Assembly (NCBI GenBank): GCA_964644465.1
Contig: CAZXVU010000001.1
Location: 1 to 64,000 of the forward strand
Origin: CAZXVU01 sp964644465
Lineage (GTDB): Bacteria; Chlamydiota; Chlamydiia; Chlamydiales; SM23-39
Reading direction: 5' to 3'
Length of the DNA stretch: 64,000 bases
Position numbers and translations under genes: made by a program. Below the pieces are notes generated by a model, which ran no database searches, had not been told where the DNA came from, and saw only the letters and a program-made list of their open reading frames with translations. This document shows, in pieces, positions 34,155 through 43,606 of the stretch (positions are counted from its first letter, which is position 1; each line of letters starts with the position of its first letter).

Positions 34155-34718
34155 TTATTGCTTTACATAAGCCTTTAAAATTTTCACAGTTTCAACAGGG
34201 CGATCAGCAGCGCCTGTTTGGACTGATTCAATTTTCTTCACAATTTCATAGCCTGATGTAACGATTCCAAAAATGGTATGGCGCATATGGAGCCAAGGCG
34301 TAGCAGCGGTAGTGATGAAGAATTGGCTGCCATTCGTATTGGGTCCGCGATTGGCCATAGCAAGAACGCCTGGCTTATCGAATTTCACAGTGGGATTGAA
34401 CTCATCGCCAAAGGATTTTCCCCAAATAGACTCTCCGCCAGTTCCTGTGCCGGTGGGATCTCCCCCTTGCAGCATGAAATTCTTAATTACGCGATGAAAA
34501 ATGATCCCATCATAATAATGCTTGCCGATCAGACCCAGGAAATTCTCGCAGGTCTTTGGAGCGACATCTGGCATTAAAGTGAGTTCGATATTTCCTAAGT
34601 TCGTTTCAAATACAACAACGACATTTTTCACGGGATCTGTCTCCTGAGCTTGAACTGACATAAAGAAGGGGAAAAAGGCAAATAGAACAAAGGCGATTGC
34701 TTTTGCAAATCTCGCCAT
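34155..34718 (-). CDS. Exported cyclophilin-type peptidyl-prolyl isomerase
   Basis: A 187-residue protein with signal peptide (residues 5-24, ending SVQAQ) and a compact cyclophilin domain: GIIFHRVIKNFMLQGGDPTGTGTGG with the catalytic FHRV/Arg and QGGD, FDKPGVLAMANRGPNTNGSQFFIT, and LHMRHTIFGIVTSGYE. It accelerates proline cis-trans isomerisation and, with the leader, should act in the periplasm on folding envelope proteins. ATG 34718 is chosen because GGAGG is five bases upstream; GTG 34724 would collide with it. Confidence 0.92.
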   Translation of the reverse strand: MARFAKAIAFVLFAFFPFFMSVQAQETDPVKNVVVVFETNLGNIELTLMPDVAPKTCENFLGLIGKHYYDGIIFHRVIKNFMLQGGDPTGTGTGGESIWGKSFGDEFNPTVKFDKPGVLAMANRGPNTNGSQFFITTAATPWLHMRHTIFGIVTSGYEIVKKIESVQTGAADRPVETVKILKAYVKQ

Positions 34719-34803
34719 AAACACCTCCAGGTTTAAAAATAGTTGGTCAGTTTACTGGAAAAAACAATTTGCCGCCACGTGAAAAATCAGGTATGAAGAA
34801 GGG

Positions 34804-35799
34804 ATGGAAGTACTCATTCTCCTGATCGTTATTCTAGGCCTTGTTTTCGATTATACGAACGGCTTCCATGATGCGGCCAACGTCGTTTCCACTGTGATCG
34901 CAACTCGGGTCCTGGCCCCCATCTCAGCCATTGTGATGGCGGGTGTTTTGAATTTCATTGGAGCTACCCAGATCAGCGGCGTTGCGCAAACGATCGCTAC
35001 AGGGCTCGTCGAAACCCAATATGCCACTCAGGTCGTCGTTCTTGGAGCCGTGATCGGCGCCATCTTCTGGAATCTCGCTACCTGGTACTATGGCATCCCC
35101 AGCAGCTCCTCATATGCTCTGATAGGAGGCCTTGTAGGGGCTGCCTGGATGCACCAAGGAATTGATTCGATCATTTGGGGCGGCGTGATTTGGAAAGTCA
35201 TCATTCCCATGATCCTCTCCCCGATCGTAGGATTCTTGGTCGCACTCGTAATTATGAAAGGCCTTTATTTCTACCTGAAATTCCATCCTGGCGCTCATGG
35301 CAAAGCCATTTTCCGCCACTTGCAAATCGGTTCGGCCTGTTTTGTGGCCCTTTCGCACGGATTGAACGATGCGCAAAAGAGCATGGGGCTTATCACCCTG
35401 GGACTTTTTGCAGGAGGCTACCTCGCAACGCCCTCGATCCCGATTTGGGTGATCATGCTCTGCGCTCTCATGATGGGCCTCGGAACAGCCTCTGGAGGAT
35501 TCCGAATCATCCGGACGATGGCTTTTTCCATCACAAAAATTGAACCTGTCCAAGGATTTGCCGCAGAGGCCTCCGCATCTTGCGTGATCCTCGCTGCGAG
35601 CTTTATGGGAATGCCTGTCAGCTCGACCCACGTCATTGCTGGGGGTATAACAGGCGTCGGTACCGCAAAATCACGTCATGCTGTCAGTTGGAATGTCCCA
35701 AGAAGACTAGTCGTAGCCTGGATTTTGACTCTACCTGGAGCAGGACTCGTTGGCGCTCTCGCCTATCTGATCGCAAGAACAATCGTCGGCTTTGCGTAG
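34804..35799 (+). CDS. pit: PiT-family inorganic phosphate transporter
   Basis: A 331-residue membrane protein with the two duplicated PiT signatures: [17 protein letters not shown] near the N terminus and [17 protein letters not shown] in the second half. The repeat segments [15 protein letters not shown] and [14 protein letters not shown] also fit. PiT proteins import metal-phosphate complexes with protons or sodium. It is about the usual length for short bacterial members. Its last 69 bases overlap the convergent [2Fe-2S] gene. No phoU-like regulator gene is adjacent. Confidence 0.93.
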   Translation: MEVLILLIVILGLVFDYTNGFHDAANVVSTVIATRVLAPISAIVMAGVLNFIGATQISGVAQTIATGLVETQYATQVVVLGAVIGAIFWNLATWYYGIPSSSSYALIGGLVGAAWMHQGIDSIIWGGVIWKVIIPMILSPIVGFLVALVIMKGLYFYLKFHPGAHGKAIFRHLQIGSACFVALSHGLNDAQKSMGLITLGLFAGGYLATPSIPIWVIMLCALMMGLGTASGGFRIIRTMAFSITKIEPVQGFAAEASASCVILAASFMGMPVSSTHVIAGGITGVGTAKSRHAVSWNVPRRLVVAWILTLPGAGLVGALAYLIARTIVGFA

Positions 35800-36135
35800 A
35801 ATCTGATACTCTTCAACGACCTTGCCCTGAATCAAATGTTCCTGAAGGATGCGCTCCAAAACTTCTGGCGTGCAGGAGTGGTACCAGATCCCCTCGGGAT
35901 AAACCACAGCGATGGGTCCATTTACACAAACGCGAAGGCAGTTGGCCTTCGTGCGCCAGATATGGACTTTTCCCTGCAGATTAGTCTCTTCGACACGCCT
36001 CTTCAAATATTCCCAAGCTCTAAGCCCATCTTCTTTTTGGCAGCATTTAGGAGATCCTTGGTCGCAGCAGAGGAAAATGTGTCGTCCCTTCTGGCCAATC
36101 TTCAATTTTTCAGCAGCAACTTCTAATGGATTCAT
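35731..36135 (-). CDS. Thioredoxin-like [2Fe-2S] ferredoxin domain protein
   Basis: A 134-residue protein of the (2Fe-2S) ferredoxin-like (NuoE-type fold) group. [15 protein letters not shown] supplies two cluster cysteines and [21 protein letters not shown] the other two. The typical ending [20 protein letters not shown] is present. Such proteins carry one [2Fe-2S] cluster and probably shuttle electrons in the cytoplasm; the partner is unknown. The unusual Cys-containing C-terminal tail (DDCSCDQ) lies in the overlap with the phosphate transporter gene. Confidence 0.88.
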   Translation of the reverse strand: MNPLEVAAEKLKIGQKGRHIFLCCDQGSPKCCQKEDGLRAWEYLKRRVEETNLQGKVHIWRTKANCLRVCVNGPIAVVYPEGIWYHSCTPEVLERILQEHLIQGKVVEEYQILRKADDCSCDQIGESANESCSR

Positions 36136-36300
36136 TTCTACCTCCTCACGGGTACTTAGCCTTTATTCAACTCAGAGACACAGAGCCACAGAGAACAGAA
36201 GAGGAGAAATTTAGCTGCTTCGCAGCAAGCGGCGCAGACGCCTTTTCTTTCTCTCATCCTAACTCTGTGTCTCTGTGTTTAATAGGTCCAGGTGCCCGTT
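36136..36300. repeat. Inverted CAGAGACACAGAG repeat pair with hairpins
   Basis: CAGAGACACAGAG at 36174-36186 and its inverse CTCTGTGTCTCTG at 36264-36276 flank about 80 bases. These contain GCTGC-TTC-GCAGC and GGCG-CAGA-CGCC hairpins. It is another variant of the CTCxGTG-type dispersed repeat. It lies between the start of one minus-strand gene and the end of another; no gene is seen in it. Confidence 0.6.
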
Positions 36301-37272
36301 TCATATTCTCTTAGTGATTTTCCAGCAGGCGTGGATCTTTGGATCTTGGAAATCGATGGGGAGCGTCTTACTGGTCACATCGATGATCGTGCAGCCGTTA
36401 AATTGCGCCTCATCAAAGACAAATCTTCTCGAATTCGTGCTGAAATAGATGACGCCTCCCTCTGCTAAAAGCATCAAAGCTTTTGAAAGCAAGCTGACGT
36501 AATCCACTTGAATATCGAACATCTGATCCATCTTCTTAGACCGGGAAATCGTCGGCGGATCTATGACAATAATATCATACTTCACCCCAGAACGGATCTC
36601 CTCGTCTAAAAACTTCAAACAATCAGCCCGGACAATCTCATTGTTTTTTCCGGAGAGGGAATTAAGAATGAAATTATCCCGTCCCCAAGAAGTGTATGTG
36701 TTCGACATGTCCACGCTTTTTGTGAAAACAGCCCCCGAGGCGGCGGCATGGACGCTGAAAGAACATGTATAAGCGAAGAGGTTTAGAAGCCGTTTTCCTT
36801 TGGATACAGAAGAGATGTACCTGCGCGTTTCTCGATGGTCCAGAAAAAGGCCCGTATCGAGATAGTCGAGAAGGTTGATCTTGAATTGGACGCCGTACTC
36901 CAGAACAGGGAAGAACTCCATGGTTCTGCCCAATTTTTCATATTGCTCCCTCTTTTCCCGCTTGATCCGCGTCCGCCAATAGATCGATTCTGGCTTGGCC
37001 CCGAATAAGGAGCGTAAAGCTCCTATAACTTCCTGTTCCAAGTCGAGAGGAGGCTCATCATTGTCTCGGGAACGGGAAAAATAATGGAGACAGAAACGCC
37101 CATCGTAGTAATCAATCGCTAAAGGGACCCGTTCGCGGTCATAAAGACGGAAACAGTTCGTACGGGTCCGTTTGGCCCATTTCACGATCTGGGAATAATT
37201 TTTTCGGATCCGATTTTTTAGAGGAGAGCTCTTGTCCTCTTCATCGGCTATTTCGGGAAAAGTCATATCCAT
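36301..37272 (-). CDS. RlmK-type rRNA methyltransferase (stand-alone or gap-truncated)
   Basis: A 323-residue SAM-dependent methyltransferase matching the C-terminal RlmK half of E. coli RlmKL (RlmL) along its length: LKNRIRKNYSQIVKWAKR, LDYLDTGLFLDHRETRR, LLNLFAYTCSFSVHAAASGA (SAM motif I), VDMSNTYTSWGRDNF, IVIDPPTISRSKKMDQMFD (catalytic DPP) and FQDPKIHACWKI at the end. RlmK makes m7G at position 2069 of 23S rRNA. The start lies two bases from the N gap, so more N-terminal sequence, even an RlmL half, may be hidden there. Confidence 0.88.
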   Translation of the reverse strand: MDMTFPEIADEEDKSSPLKNRIRKNYSQIVKWAKRTRTNCFRLYDRERVPLAIDYYDGRFCLHYFSRSRDNDEPPLDLEQEVIGALRSLFGAKPESIYWRTRIKREKREQYEKLGRTMEFFPVLEYGVQFKINLLDYLDTGLFLDHRETRRYISSVSKGKRLLNLFAYTCSFSVHAAASGAVFTKSVDMSNTYTSWGRDNFILNSLSGKNNEIVRADCLKFLDEEIRSGVKYDIIVIDPPTISRSKKMDQMFDIQVDYVSLLSKALMLLAEGGVIYFSTNSRRFVFDEAQFNGCTIIDVTSKTLPIDFQDPKIHACWKITKRI

Positions 37273-37273
37273 A

Positions 37274-37373
37274 NNNNNNNNNNNNNNNNNNNNNNNNNNN
37301 NNNNNNNNNNNNNNNNNNNNNNNNNNNNNNNNNNNNNNNNNNNNNNNNNNNNNNNNNNNNNNNNNNNNNNNNN
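37274..37373. other. Assembly gap (100 N)
   Basis: Exactly 100 ambiguous bases, the conventional size for a scaffold gap of unknown length. It separates the start of the RlmK-like gene from the end of the cyclase gene, so the true distance and any extra genes are unknown. Confidence 0.99.
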
Positions 37374-37376
37374 AAT

Positions 37377-40300
37377 TTATTTTTTCTCCAACATTCCCTT
37401 AACTCGTTCAATCCAATATTTCATGCCAAGTTTCTCATACGATGATAGAGCTTCATTCAGTTCGGTTTTCCTCTTCTCTAACTCGCCCATTTTCTCATAT
37501 AAGTCAGCCGTGGTTAGATGACAGTGCCCTACATAGGGCAACATTCCATACTGGATGCATAGCTGCAAAGCCTCGTCCAATTTTTTCTTGATCTCGGGAA
37601 AATTGGGATTCGGCAGATAAAGATCAACTTCTGCTGATATTCTTAATAACATGGGATATTCAGTTTTGATATTGCGCTCTTTAACAACCTCAATCGACTT
37701 GTTGCAATTCTCTTTAGCGCGGGCATAATCGCCGATCAGCAATAAACATTTACATATCGGAACAAATGAAAAAATCGTGGTGAAAGTTCCATGAATCTGC
37801 TCCACAATATTCATTGCCTGATTGAGATGCTCTTTTCCTTCCGGTGTCTTATTCAAGCGGAGATTCATTTCTCCCAGAATGGCAAAGTAAATTGGAACGA
37901 AAATGATTGTCTCGGTGATGATTCCATACTGCAAAGCAATGGAAGTATTGGCCATGGCATTTTCAAAATCACTCTGGATAAAACTCTTCAAACCCATCGA
38001 TCCGTAAAGGCAGAGATTAGGGACGCTTGGGCGATCGAGATTCTTACTATCGGCCAACCATTTTTTCGTTCTCTCTTCAACGAAGGCGAAATCGCCCACA
38101 AAGGAACGGGCCCAGCACTCGTAGTTCAGAACTATATAAGGCATCGGAGCCTTTAGCCATTCGCTGCGATAGTCAAGAGATCCTGTTAGCTTTTCCAGCT
38201 CTCTGCTGGTCTCAAAGAGTTCCTTGAACTGCGCTCGGAAAAGATAGATGTGCACTAGGGTAAATTGAGCGATTACTTTAGCATCCGTGGAATTCAGCTC
38301 TTTTGCAATTTGATAAGCTAGTTCTGCATGCTTCAGCGCTTCATTTGCATCCTTAAATCCAACGTAATAAATCGCAAAAGCTGCATTGATGATGCTTTCA
38401 AAGAAACGGTCTTTTTTAGCCAAAGCAATATCAAGCGCTTTTTGAAGGTGTTCATACTGTTCTTTAAAACGGCCAATAGGAACATAGGCATAATATAGCT
38501 CGTAATGAACACGCATCACTTTCAGCGCCAAGGCATCATCTTGCGGCAAGTGCTCAGCGGCAATGAGAGCTTTTTCATAGTTTTTTGCAGTGGCAGAAAA
38601 AGCATTGATTTCATAGACCTTTTCAGCAGCTTTTACACAATAGAAAAAAGCCTTATCCCAAGTTTCGCTAAGGAAGGCATGCTCAGCGACGATTTGGAGT
38701 TGGTCGATTTGGTCTTCTTGAAGAGTGGTTTCTAAGATTTGAAAGAGCCTAAAATGCAATGCTCTTTTGGTTTTTTTGAGCATGCTGTTATAAGCTGTTT
38801 CTTGCGTTAAGGCGTGAGTGAAACCAAATCCAGGTTCTGGGTAAAGCTGGCTTTCATAAATGTATTGGAGTTCAGTCAATTTGTTGAGGGCTGACCTCAC
38901 TTCGCCTTCATCGACAGCATCCATCAATTGAATCAGTTGAGAATAGACAAATTTCGTTCCGATTACAGAGGCAATTTGTAATATTTTCTTTTCGATCGGA
39001 TGCAGGTTGTCAATTTTGATTTGATAGATCGTGATAATCGTTTCAGGGAGATGGATCTCTTGGACCGCAGTACCCTCCCGAAGATGATAATTTTTCGACT
39101 CTCCCACAAAAATCTTTTCTGCGATTAAGGATAATACTAACTCTTCTAGGAAGAAAGGATTCCCGCCGACAGTGCTCAGCAATCTCTTTTTTATCTCTAC
39201 TAATGAGGCGTCGTTGCCTAAGAGATTATCTAGCATCTTCGCGCTCGCCTCGACTCCGAGCGGAGCTAACTGGACGCGTGTATAGTTTGGCTTGCTGGTC
39301 CAATGATCATGGTATTCAGGTCGAAAGCCAATCAGGATAAAAATTTTGTATTTGCTAATTTGAGAAATGAGAGAATCGATAAACAATTCTGTTTCACTAT
39401 CGACCCAGTGCATATCTTCGAGGACTAAAATCATGGGCTTTTCTAAGGAATAGAGACAGAGTAGTTTTGCTCCAACTTCGAACATGTATTTCCGTTTCAT
39501 CACAGGTTCTATGGCAACCCATTCAGGATCTTTAGGAGCTAAATTGATCAAGTTTAATGTGGCATTTAAGGCATAGGGGGTATCAATTTTTGTGAGAAAT
39601 GGCGTAATAATACTTTTAATTTTCTCGATATCTGTTTCCGTGCGGGAGATGCCCAGAAGTCCTCGAAATAAGCTGACGACAGGCAATAAAGGAATCTCCT
39701 TAGTATGAATGAAAGCTGCTGTAAGCAGGACGTTGCAACCTTTTGCTATCTCAGAGGTGACGATTTCAAACATTAAACGCGATTTTCCAAACCCCGAATC
39801 GGCTACCACGCTCACAGCATTTCCATGGCCTGCCTTTGCTTCTCCGAGCAATGAGGCGACTTTCGCAATTTCTTGCTCCCGGTTCACATAGCTAACACGT
39901 TCAACGAATTGATTCGTTAACTCATTGAGTGATTTACTTACTTTGATCCCTTTAAGCTCATAAATTTCGATCAATTCGCTAAATCCCTTAATTTCTTCAG
40001 AACCTAATTTTTCATAGGATACGCTATCTGCAACTAGCTTTAAGGTATTCTGCGTTAATCGGATCGTTCCTGGAACTGCTGTCTGTTCCATTCTTGCTGC
40101 TAAATGAACGACAGCTCCAACAATTTCATATCTCGAACCATCCATTGCGAGAAGAATTTCCCCTGAATTCAAACCCACGCGAATCGCAAAAGCTGCATTG
40201 AGTGTTTTAATCTGCTTTTGCATCGACAATGCTGCAAGGCAAGCTCTTAATGCATGATCTTCAAGAGCATGAGGGGCGCCAAAAACAGCAACTAAGCCAT

Positions 40301-40766
40301 CGCCGGCTGTAGAAATAACAATGCCGCCATATTCATAGACGATGCTGGATAATTTTTGGATGGCCGGAAAGAGGATTTCCTTAGCTTCTTCTGGATCCAG
40401 GTTTCTAATCATCTCGGTGGAGCTTTTCATATCTACCACCAACACAGTGACGTGTTTGCGAAAACTCTCCCCTTCCCCTTCTTTACCTTTTGATGGCGGA
40501 GGAACGGGCTGTACTTGCGCAGATTGAGGAGGAGCCATGCTAGGCGCTTGAGGAGGAGGATATGCTTGCATCGGAATCTTAGGTGCTTGAGGAGGAGCTG
40601 CGCCCGCCTCAGGCAATGAATGTCCACACTTTCCGCAGAAGTGGGCGGTTATTTCCCACTCGCTGCCGCATTCGGTGCAGAATTTGGCGGCATGTATCGG
40701 AGCTCCGCAGTTCGAACAGAACTTTTGGTTCTCTTGACCTTCAAAACCGCATTTAGGACACTTCAT
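37377..40766 (-). CDS. Zinc-ribbon, class III nucleotide cyclase, AAA ATPase and TPR regulator
   Basis: A 1129-residue multidomain protein. Residues 1-50 hold two zinc ribbons (CPKCG...CSNCG and CTECG...CGKCG); residues 55-95 a Pro/Gln linker. Residues 103-270 form a class III cyclase with metal Asp in VLVVDMKSSTEM (Asp 112) and TAGDGLVAVFG (Asp 156), and ARME in the C-terminal helix. Residues 295-650 are an AAA_16/NB-ARC-like ATPase (Walker A ADSGFGKS at 322-329, LVLEDMHWVDSET Walker B). Residues 680-1125 are TPR-type helices. It probably makes cAMP or cGMP in response to a signal sensed by the ATPase-TPR part. No signal peptide. The stop lies four bases from the assembly gap. Confidence 0.9.
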   Translation of the reverse strand: MKCPKCGFEGQENQKFCSNCGAPIHAAKFCTECGSEWEITAHFCGKCGHSLPEAGAAPPQAPKIPMQAYPPPQAPSMAPPQSAQVQPVPPPSKGKEGEGESFRKHVTVLVVDMKSSTEMIRNLDPEEAKEILFPAIQKLSSIVYEYGGIVISTAGDGLVAVFGAPHALEDHALRACLAALSMQKQIKTLNAAFAIRVGLNSGEILLAMDGSRYEIVGAVVHLAARMEQTAVPGTIRLTQNTLKLVADSVSYEKLGSEEIKGFSELIEIYELKGIKVSKSLNELTNQFVERVSYVNREQEIAKVASLLGEAKAGHGNAVSVVADSGFGKSRLMFEIVTSEIAKGCNVLLTAAFIHTKEIPLLPVVSLFRGLLGISRTETDIEKIKSIITPFLTKIDTPYALNATLNLINLAPKDPEWVAIEPVMKRKYMFEVGAKLLCLYSLEKPMILVLEDMHWVDSETELFIDSLISQISKYKIFILIGFRPEYHDHWTSKPNYTRVQLAPLGVEASAKMLDNLLGNDASLVEIKKRLLSTVGGNPFFLEELVLSLIAEKIFVGESKNYHLREGTAVQEIHLPETIITIYQIKIDNLHPIEKKILQIASVIGTKFVYSQLIQLMDAVDEGEVRSALNKLTELQYIYESQLYPEPGFGFTHALTQETAYNSMLKKTKRALHFRLFQILETTLQEDQIDQLQIVAEHAFLSETWDKAFFYCVKAAEKVYEINAFSATAKNYEKALIAAEHLPQDDALALKVMRVHYELYYAYVPIGRFKEQYEHLQKALDIALAKKDRFFESIINAAFAIYYVGFKDANEALKHAELAYQIAKELNSTDAKVIAQFTLVHIYLFRAQFKELFETSRELEKLTGSLDYRSEWLKAPMPYIVLNYECWARSFVGDFAFVEERTKKWLADSKNLDRPSVPNLCLYGSMGLKSFIQSDFENAMANTSIALQYGIITETIIFVPIYFAILGEMNLRLNKTPEGKEHLNQAMNIVEQIHGTFTTIFSFVPICKCLLLIGDYARAKENCNKSIEVVKERNIKTEYPMLLRISAEVDLYLPNPNFPEIKKKLDEALQLCIQYGMLPYVGHCHLTTADLYEKMGELEKRKTELNEALSSYEKLGMKYWIERVKGMLEKK

Positions 40767-40822
40767 TCAGATAACCCCTCTATGGGGTATCTATATCTAA
40801 ACTAAGAATTTGAAGAAAAGCC

Positions 40823-41968
40823 TTAAAAATCAAATGTCGAGCTAAGATCGATTACGGTGTATCTGGGAAGGCTTACGCCATCGACAAGGCCCGGCGGATT
40901 GTGGATTTTCGGTCTCCAGACTCTTCCTTGAGTGGCAAATAGCGACAGGACTGCTTTCTCATGGAAACGATATTCGCCGCCAATCCCCGCGTAGAATAGA
41001 TCGCCGATGGGAAAGGCTACAACGTTATTGGAAGACCTTACTAAAGACTGATCATATCCAACCAAGGTCATAAAGGCTGTTTTTTGAGATGTTTGATAGC
41101 GGGTAAAAATGTTTGCCATGACCGTATTTTTCCAATTCAAAATAAACGACGTTGTCCTTGGCCCCAAGACCACATTTTGCAAAGTGAGCGCTTTACAGAC
41201 ATTCCAAAATGAATAACAGATCTTGGCTGCAGCCAAAAACTTATCCGTGAAAATATGGGTGAGGTTTAAAACGATCGTTCCTGGAGAATAGGTGAACGGT
41301 AAAAACTTGAAAGATCTATCGACAAGAAGTCCGCTGGCGCTTGTTCCGCGCAGGGTCACTTTTATGGGAGTAAAATAGCTTAAATCAGCGAAATTTTTGG
41401 GATTGTACATGTACCAAATACCGATGGTACCTCCCCAATTGTCGCCAATTCCTTTATTGATCATGTAAGAACCTTGGACAGCATAGTTTAGTTCGGTGCG
41501 CCAGAGACTGAAATACCGGAGCGTACCTCCAATTGCGAACTTCTCTGTGAGCCTGATGCTTATTTTGGGAGCTACTTCAAAGGAGAGCAAATTCGCATCG
41601 ATACCAAAATTCTGTTGGAATCCATTGACCGGCCAACTGATGTAGCCTAAAATAGGGTTGTAGACATCCATCCCGCATACGACTCTATCATTGAGTCTGT
41701 GTGCAAACATGATATAGGGAAAGAGAAGGGTATGATTGGTCTTGATAGTGCTATAATTGCCTAAGATTTTTCCGCTGAATCTTCCATAGACATTCGTGAA
41801 CATCGCTCCAGTTAATAAATGAGTATCTTGCGTTGTGTTCATCCTTGCGGGGTTTTGATAACTTGCAGGGTTAAAAAATTGGACGGAGTTTGCAGAGGAA
41901 GTTTGGCTGATTAAGAATGATAAGGCAAAAGCGATCGATCGAATCGGAAGTTTGGTCGGTATTTTCAT
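40823..41968 (-). CDS. FadL/TodX (OMPP1) family outer-membrane transport protein
   Basis: A 381-residue protein with a signal peptide (IRSIAFALSFLISQTSSANS) and a beta-barrel pattern ending in the aromatic STFDF. The NSVQFFNPASYQNPARM opening recalls the FadL N-terminal hatch NPAS/A motif, and alternating hydrophobic strands run to the end. FadL proteins admit long-chain fatty acids or other hydrophobic compounds through the outer membrane, a sensible route for host lipids here. ATG 41968 (MKIPTK) is preferred over the upstream ATG 41986 because it gives a standard signal peptide. Confidence 0.82.
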   Translation of the reverse strand: MKIPTKLPIRSIAFALSFLISQTSSANSVQFFNPASYQNPARMNTTQDTHLLTGAMFTNVYGRFSGKILGNYSTIKTNHTLLFPYIMFAHRLNDRVVCGMDVYNPILGYISWPVNGFQQNFGIDANLLSFEVAPKISIRLTEKFAIGGTLRYFSLWRTELNYAVQGSYMINKGIGDNWGGTIGIWYMYNPKNFADLSYFTPIKVTLRGTSASGLLVDRSFKFLPFTYSPGTIVLNLTHIFTDKFLAAAKICYSFWNVCKALTLQNVVLGPRTTSFILNWKNTVMANIFTRYQTSQKTAFMTLVGYDQSLVRSSNNVVAFPIGDLFYAGIGGEYRFHEKAVLSLFATQGRVWRPKIHNPPGLVDGVSLPRYTVIDLSSTFDF

Positions 41969-42089
41969 TAGATCCTCAAATATCAAAACATACTTTTACT
42001 CCGAAAAACAAATTCTCTTCAAGAAAATCAAATATCCTACGCAAAATATTGCCAAGAAATGGGAGGATCCCTAAGATTCAAAAATAATT

Positions 42090-42710
42090 ATGAAAAAAAT
42101 ATTGCACATCATTGCCTCCCCCCGCGAAGAAGATTCGAGGACCTTGCAGATCTCCAAGGTTTTTTTCTCTTCTTTAAAGGAAACTCATCCAGACTGGAAA
42201 ATCGATGAACTGGATCTCTCAAAAATAGCACTCCCCTCTCTTTCAAAAAAAGTCGCCGGAGGAAAATATTTCCTGTTCGCAGGTCAACAACCTCCCGAAT
42301 CGGTCAAAGAATGGCCAGAAATTGTTAAACAGATTGAACGGTTTAAAGCGGCAGATCTTTATGTAATCAGCACTCCCATGTGGAATTTCAACGTTCCCTA
42401 TATGTTGAAACACTATATCGATGTCCTCGTACAGCCAACCCAATTATTCCGATTCACGGCAAATGGAGGAGCAGAAGGATTGCTCAAAAATAAAAAAATG
42501 GTGGTGATCACTAGCCGCGGAGCCGACTATTCAGGCGATTATAAAGTGCATAATCATCAAGAACCGTATTTACGCTCTATCTTTGGCTTTGTCGGAATCA
42601 CAGATATTACTTTCGTGATCGCACAGCCCATGGACATGGGACTCGAAATCCAGAAGCAAAGACTTCAAGAAGCTAAAATCGCCGCCAAAGAACTTGGAAA
42701 AAGGATTTAA
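42090..42710 (+). CDS. azoR: FMN-dependent NADH-azoreductase-like oxidoreductase
   Basis: A 206-residue flavodoxin-fold protein of the AzoR/AcpD family: ILHIIASPREEDSRT forms the FMN phosphate loop, TPMWNFNVPYMLKHYIDV the isoalloxazine contact and TSRGADYSG the second flavin loop. It reduces quinones and azo compounds with NAD(P)H in the cytoplasm, often as a defence against electrophiles. Length fits the family. Its stop overlaps the convergent epimerase stop by four bases. Confidence 0.9.
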   Translation: MKKILHIIASPREEDSRTLQISKVFFSSLKETHPDWKIDELDLSKIALPSLSKKVAGGKYFLFAGQQPPESVKEWPEIVKQIERFKAADLYVISTPMWNFNVPYMLKHYIDVLVQPTQLFRFTANGGAEGLLKNKKMVVITSRGADYSGDYKVHNHQEPYLRSIFGFVGITDITFVIAQPMDMGLEIQKQRLQEAKIAAKELGKRI

Positions 42711-43606
42711 TCCTCTATCTGGAGCGCTTTCTTCAAAGCCTCTTCCAAATGGGTATATTTAAAGTGAAATCCCGATTCTTTGAGCTTGGCAGGTTCTACA
42801 CGAGCGCTAGCCAAAAGCATCTCATCCGCTAAGATCCCAAATTGCAATCTCACCATCCATTCTGGCATCTTCATGAAAGAGGGGCGATGGAGCAAGCGGG
42901 CTAATATCTTTGAATATTCTTCCTGTCTTACAGGATTAGGAGAAACAACATTCACTGGCCCATGAATCGTTTCTTTTTTCAAGATCATTTCGATGGCCCG
43001 AATCAAATCGTCAATGGCAACCCAGCTCACCCACTGTTGACCTGTACCCAGATTTCCACCCAGGCATAATTTATAGGGAATAAGCATACTCTCCAGGGCT
43101 CTGCTCCCTTTGCCGATCACCATTCCAAAACGAGTTTGGACTGTGCGGGTTCCTCGATTTGCTAGAGGGCTGCTCGCTTTTTCCCATTCGTTGCAAACAT
43201 GGGCAAGAAATCCCTTCCCTTGCGAGCTTTTCTCTGTCAGAGTTTCTTCCCCTCGATTCCCGTAAAAGCCGATCGCCGATGCTGAGATAAAGGTTTTGGG
43301 CGGACTATGAACGAAAGCCTCAGCTAGAAGTCGGGTTCCTCCTGCTCGGCTTGAAAGGACTTTCTCTTTTTTCGCCTCCGACCAGCGGCCTATTGTGAAG
43401 GGATCTCCAGCAAGATGGATCACAGCATCAAAGCCCTCAAGTTCATCCGTGGGAATTTCTCCCTCCTCCGGATTCCAGATGATTGCATCGCCCATCCGTT
43501 CCTTTCCTCGGGTCAGCTTGACAATTGTATGTCCTTGAGACTGAAGATAGGAACTCAAAGCTTTCCCGATAAAACCTGTGGCACCTGAGATCAGAATCCG
43601 AGACAT
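42707..43606 (-). CDS. TIGR01777-family NAD(P)-binding epimerase (YfcH/SDR39U1-like)
   Basis: A 299-residue extended SDR protein from ATG 43606 (MSRILISGATGFIGKAL, Rossmann loop GATGFIG). It has the family-typical INLAG-like VIHLAGDPF, ISASAIGFYGNRGEE with the Tyr and TQFG-like RFGMVIGKG, then PVNVVSPNPVRQEEYSK. The C-terminal DUF1731-like domain contains PSFMKMPEWMVRLQFG and EMLLASARVEPAKL. The family's reaction is not established. The frame extends to 43666 but has no reason to start there. It ends in a tail-to-tail overlap with the FMN oxidoreductase. Confidence 0.9.
   Translation of the reverse strand: MSRILISGATGFIGKALSSYLQSQGHTIVKLTRGKERMGDAIIWNPEEGEIPTDELEGFDAVIHLAGDPFTIGRWSEAKKEKVLSSRAGGTRLLAEAFVHSPPKTFISASAIGFYGNRGEETLTEKSSQGKGFLAHVCNEWEKASSPLANRGTRTVQTRFGMVIGKGSRALESMLIPYKLCLGGNLGTGQQWVSWVAIDDLIRAIEMILKKETIHGPVNVVSPNPVRQEEYSKILARLLHRPSFMKMPEWMVRLQFGILADEMLLASARVEPAKLKESGFHFKYTHLEEALKKALQIED

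Noticed and set aside
35110..35631. Minus-strand frame of 173 codons
   Set aside because: Antisense to the PiT transporter; rich in Arg/His/Ser as expected from reversed membrane-protein codons.
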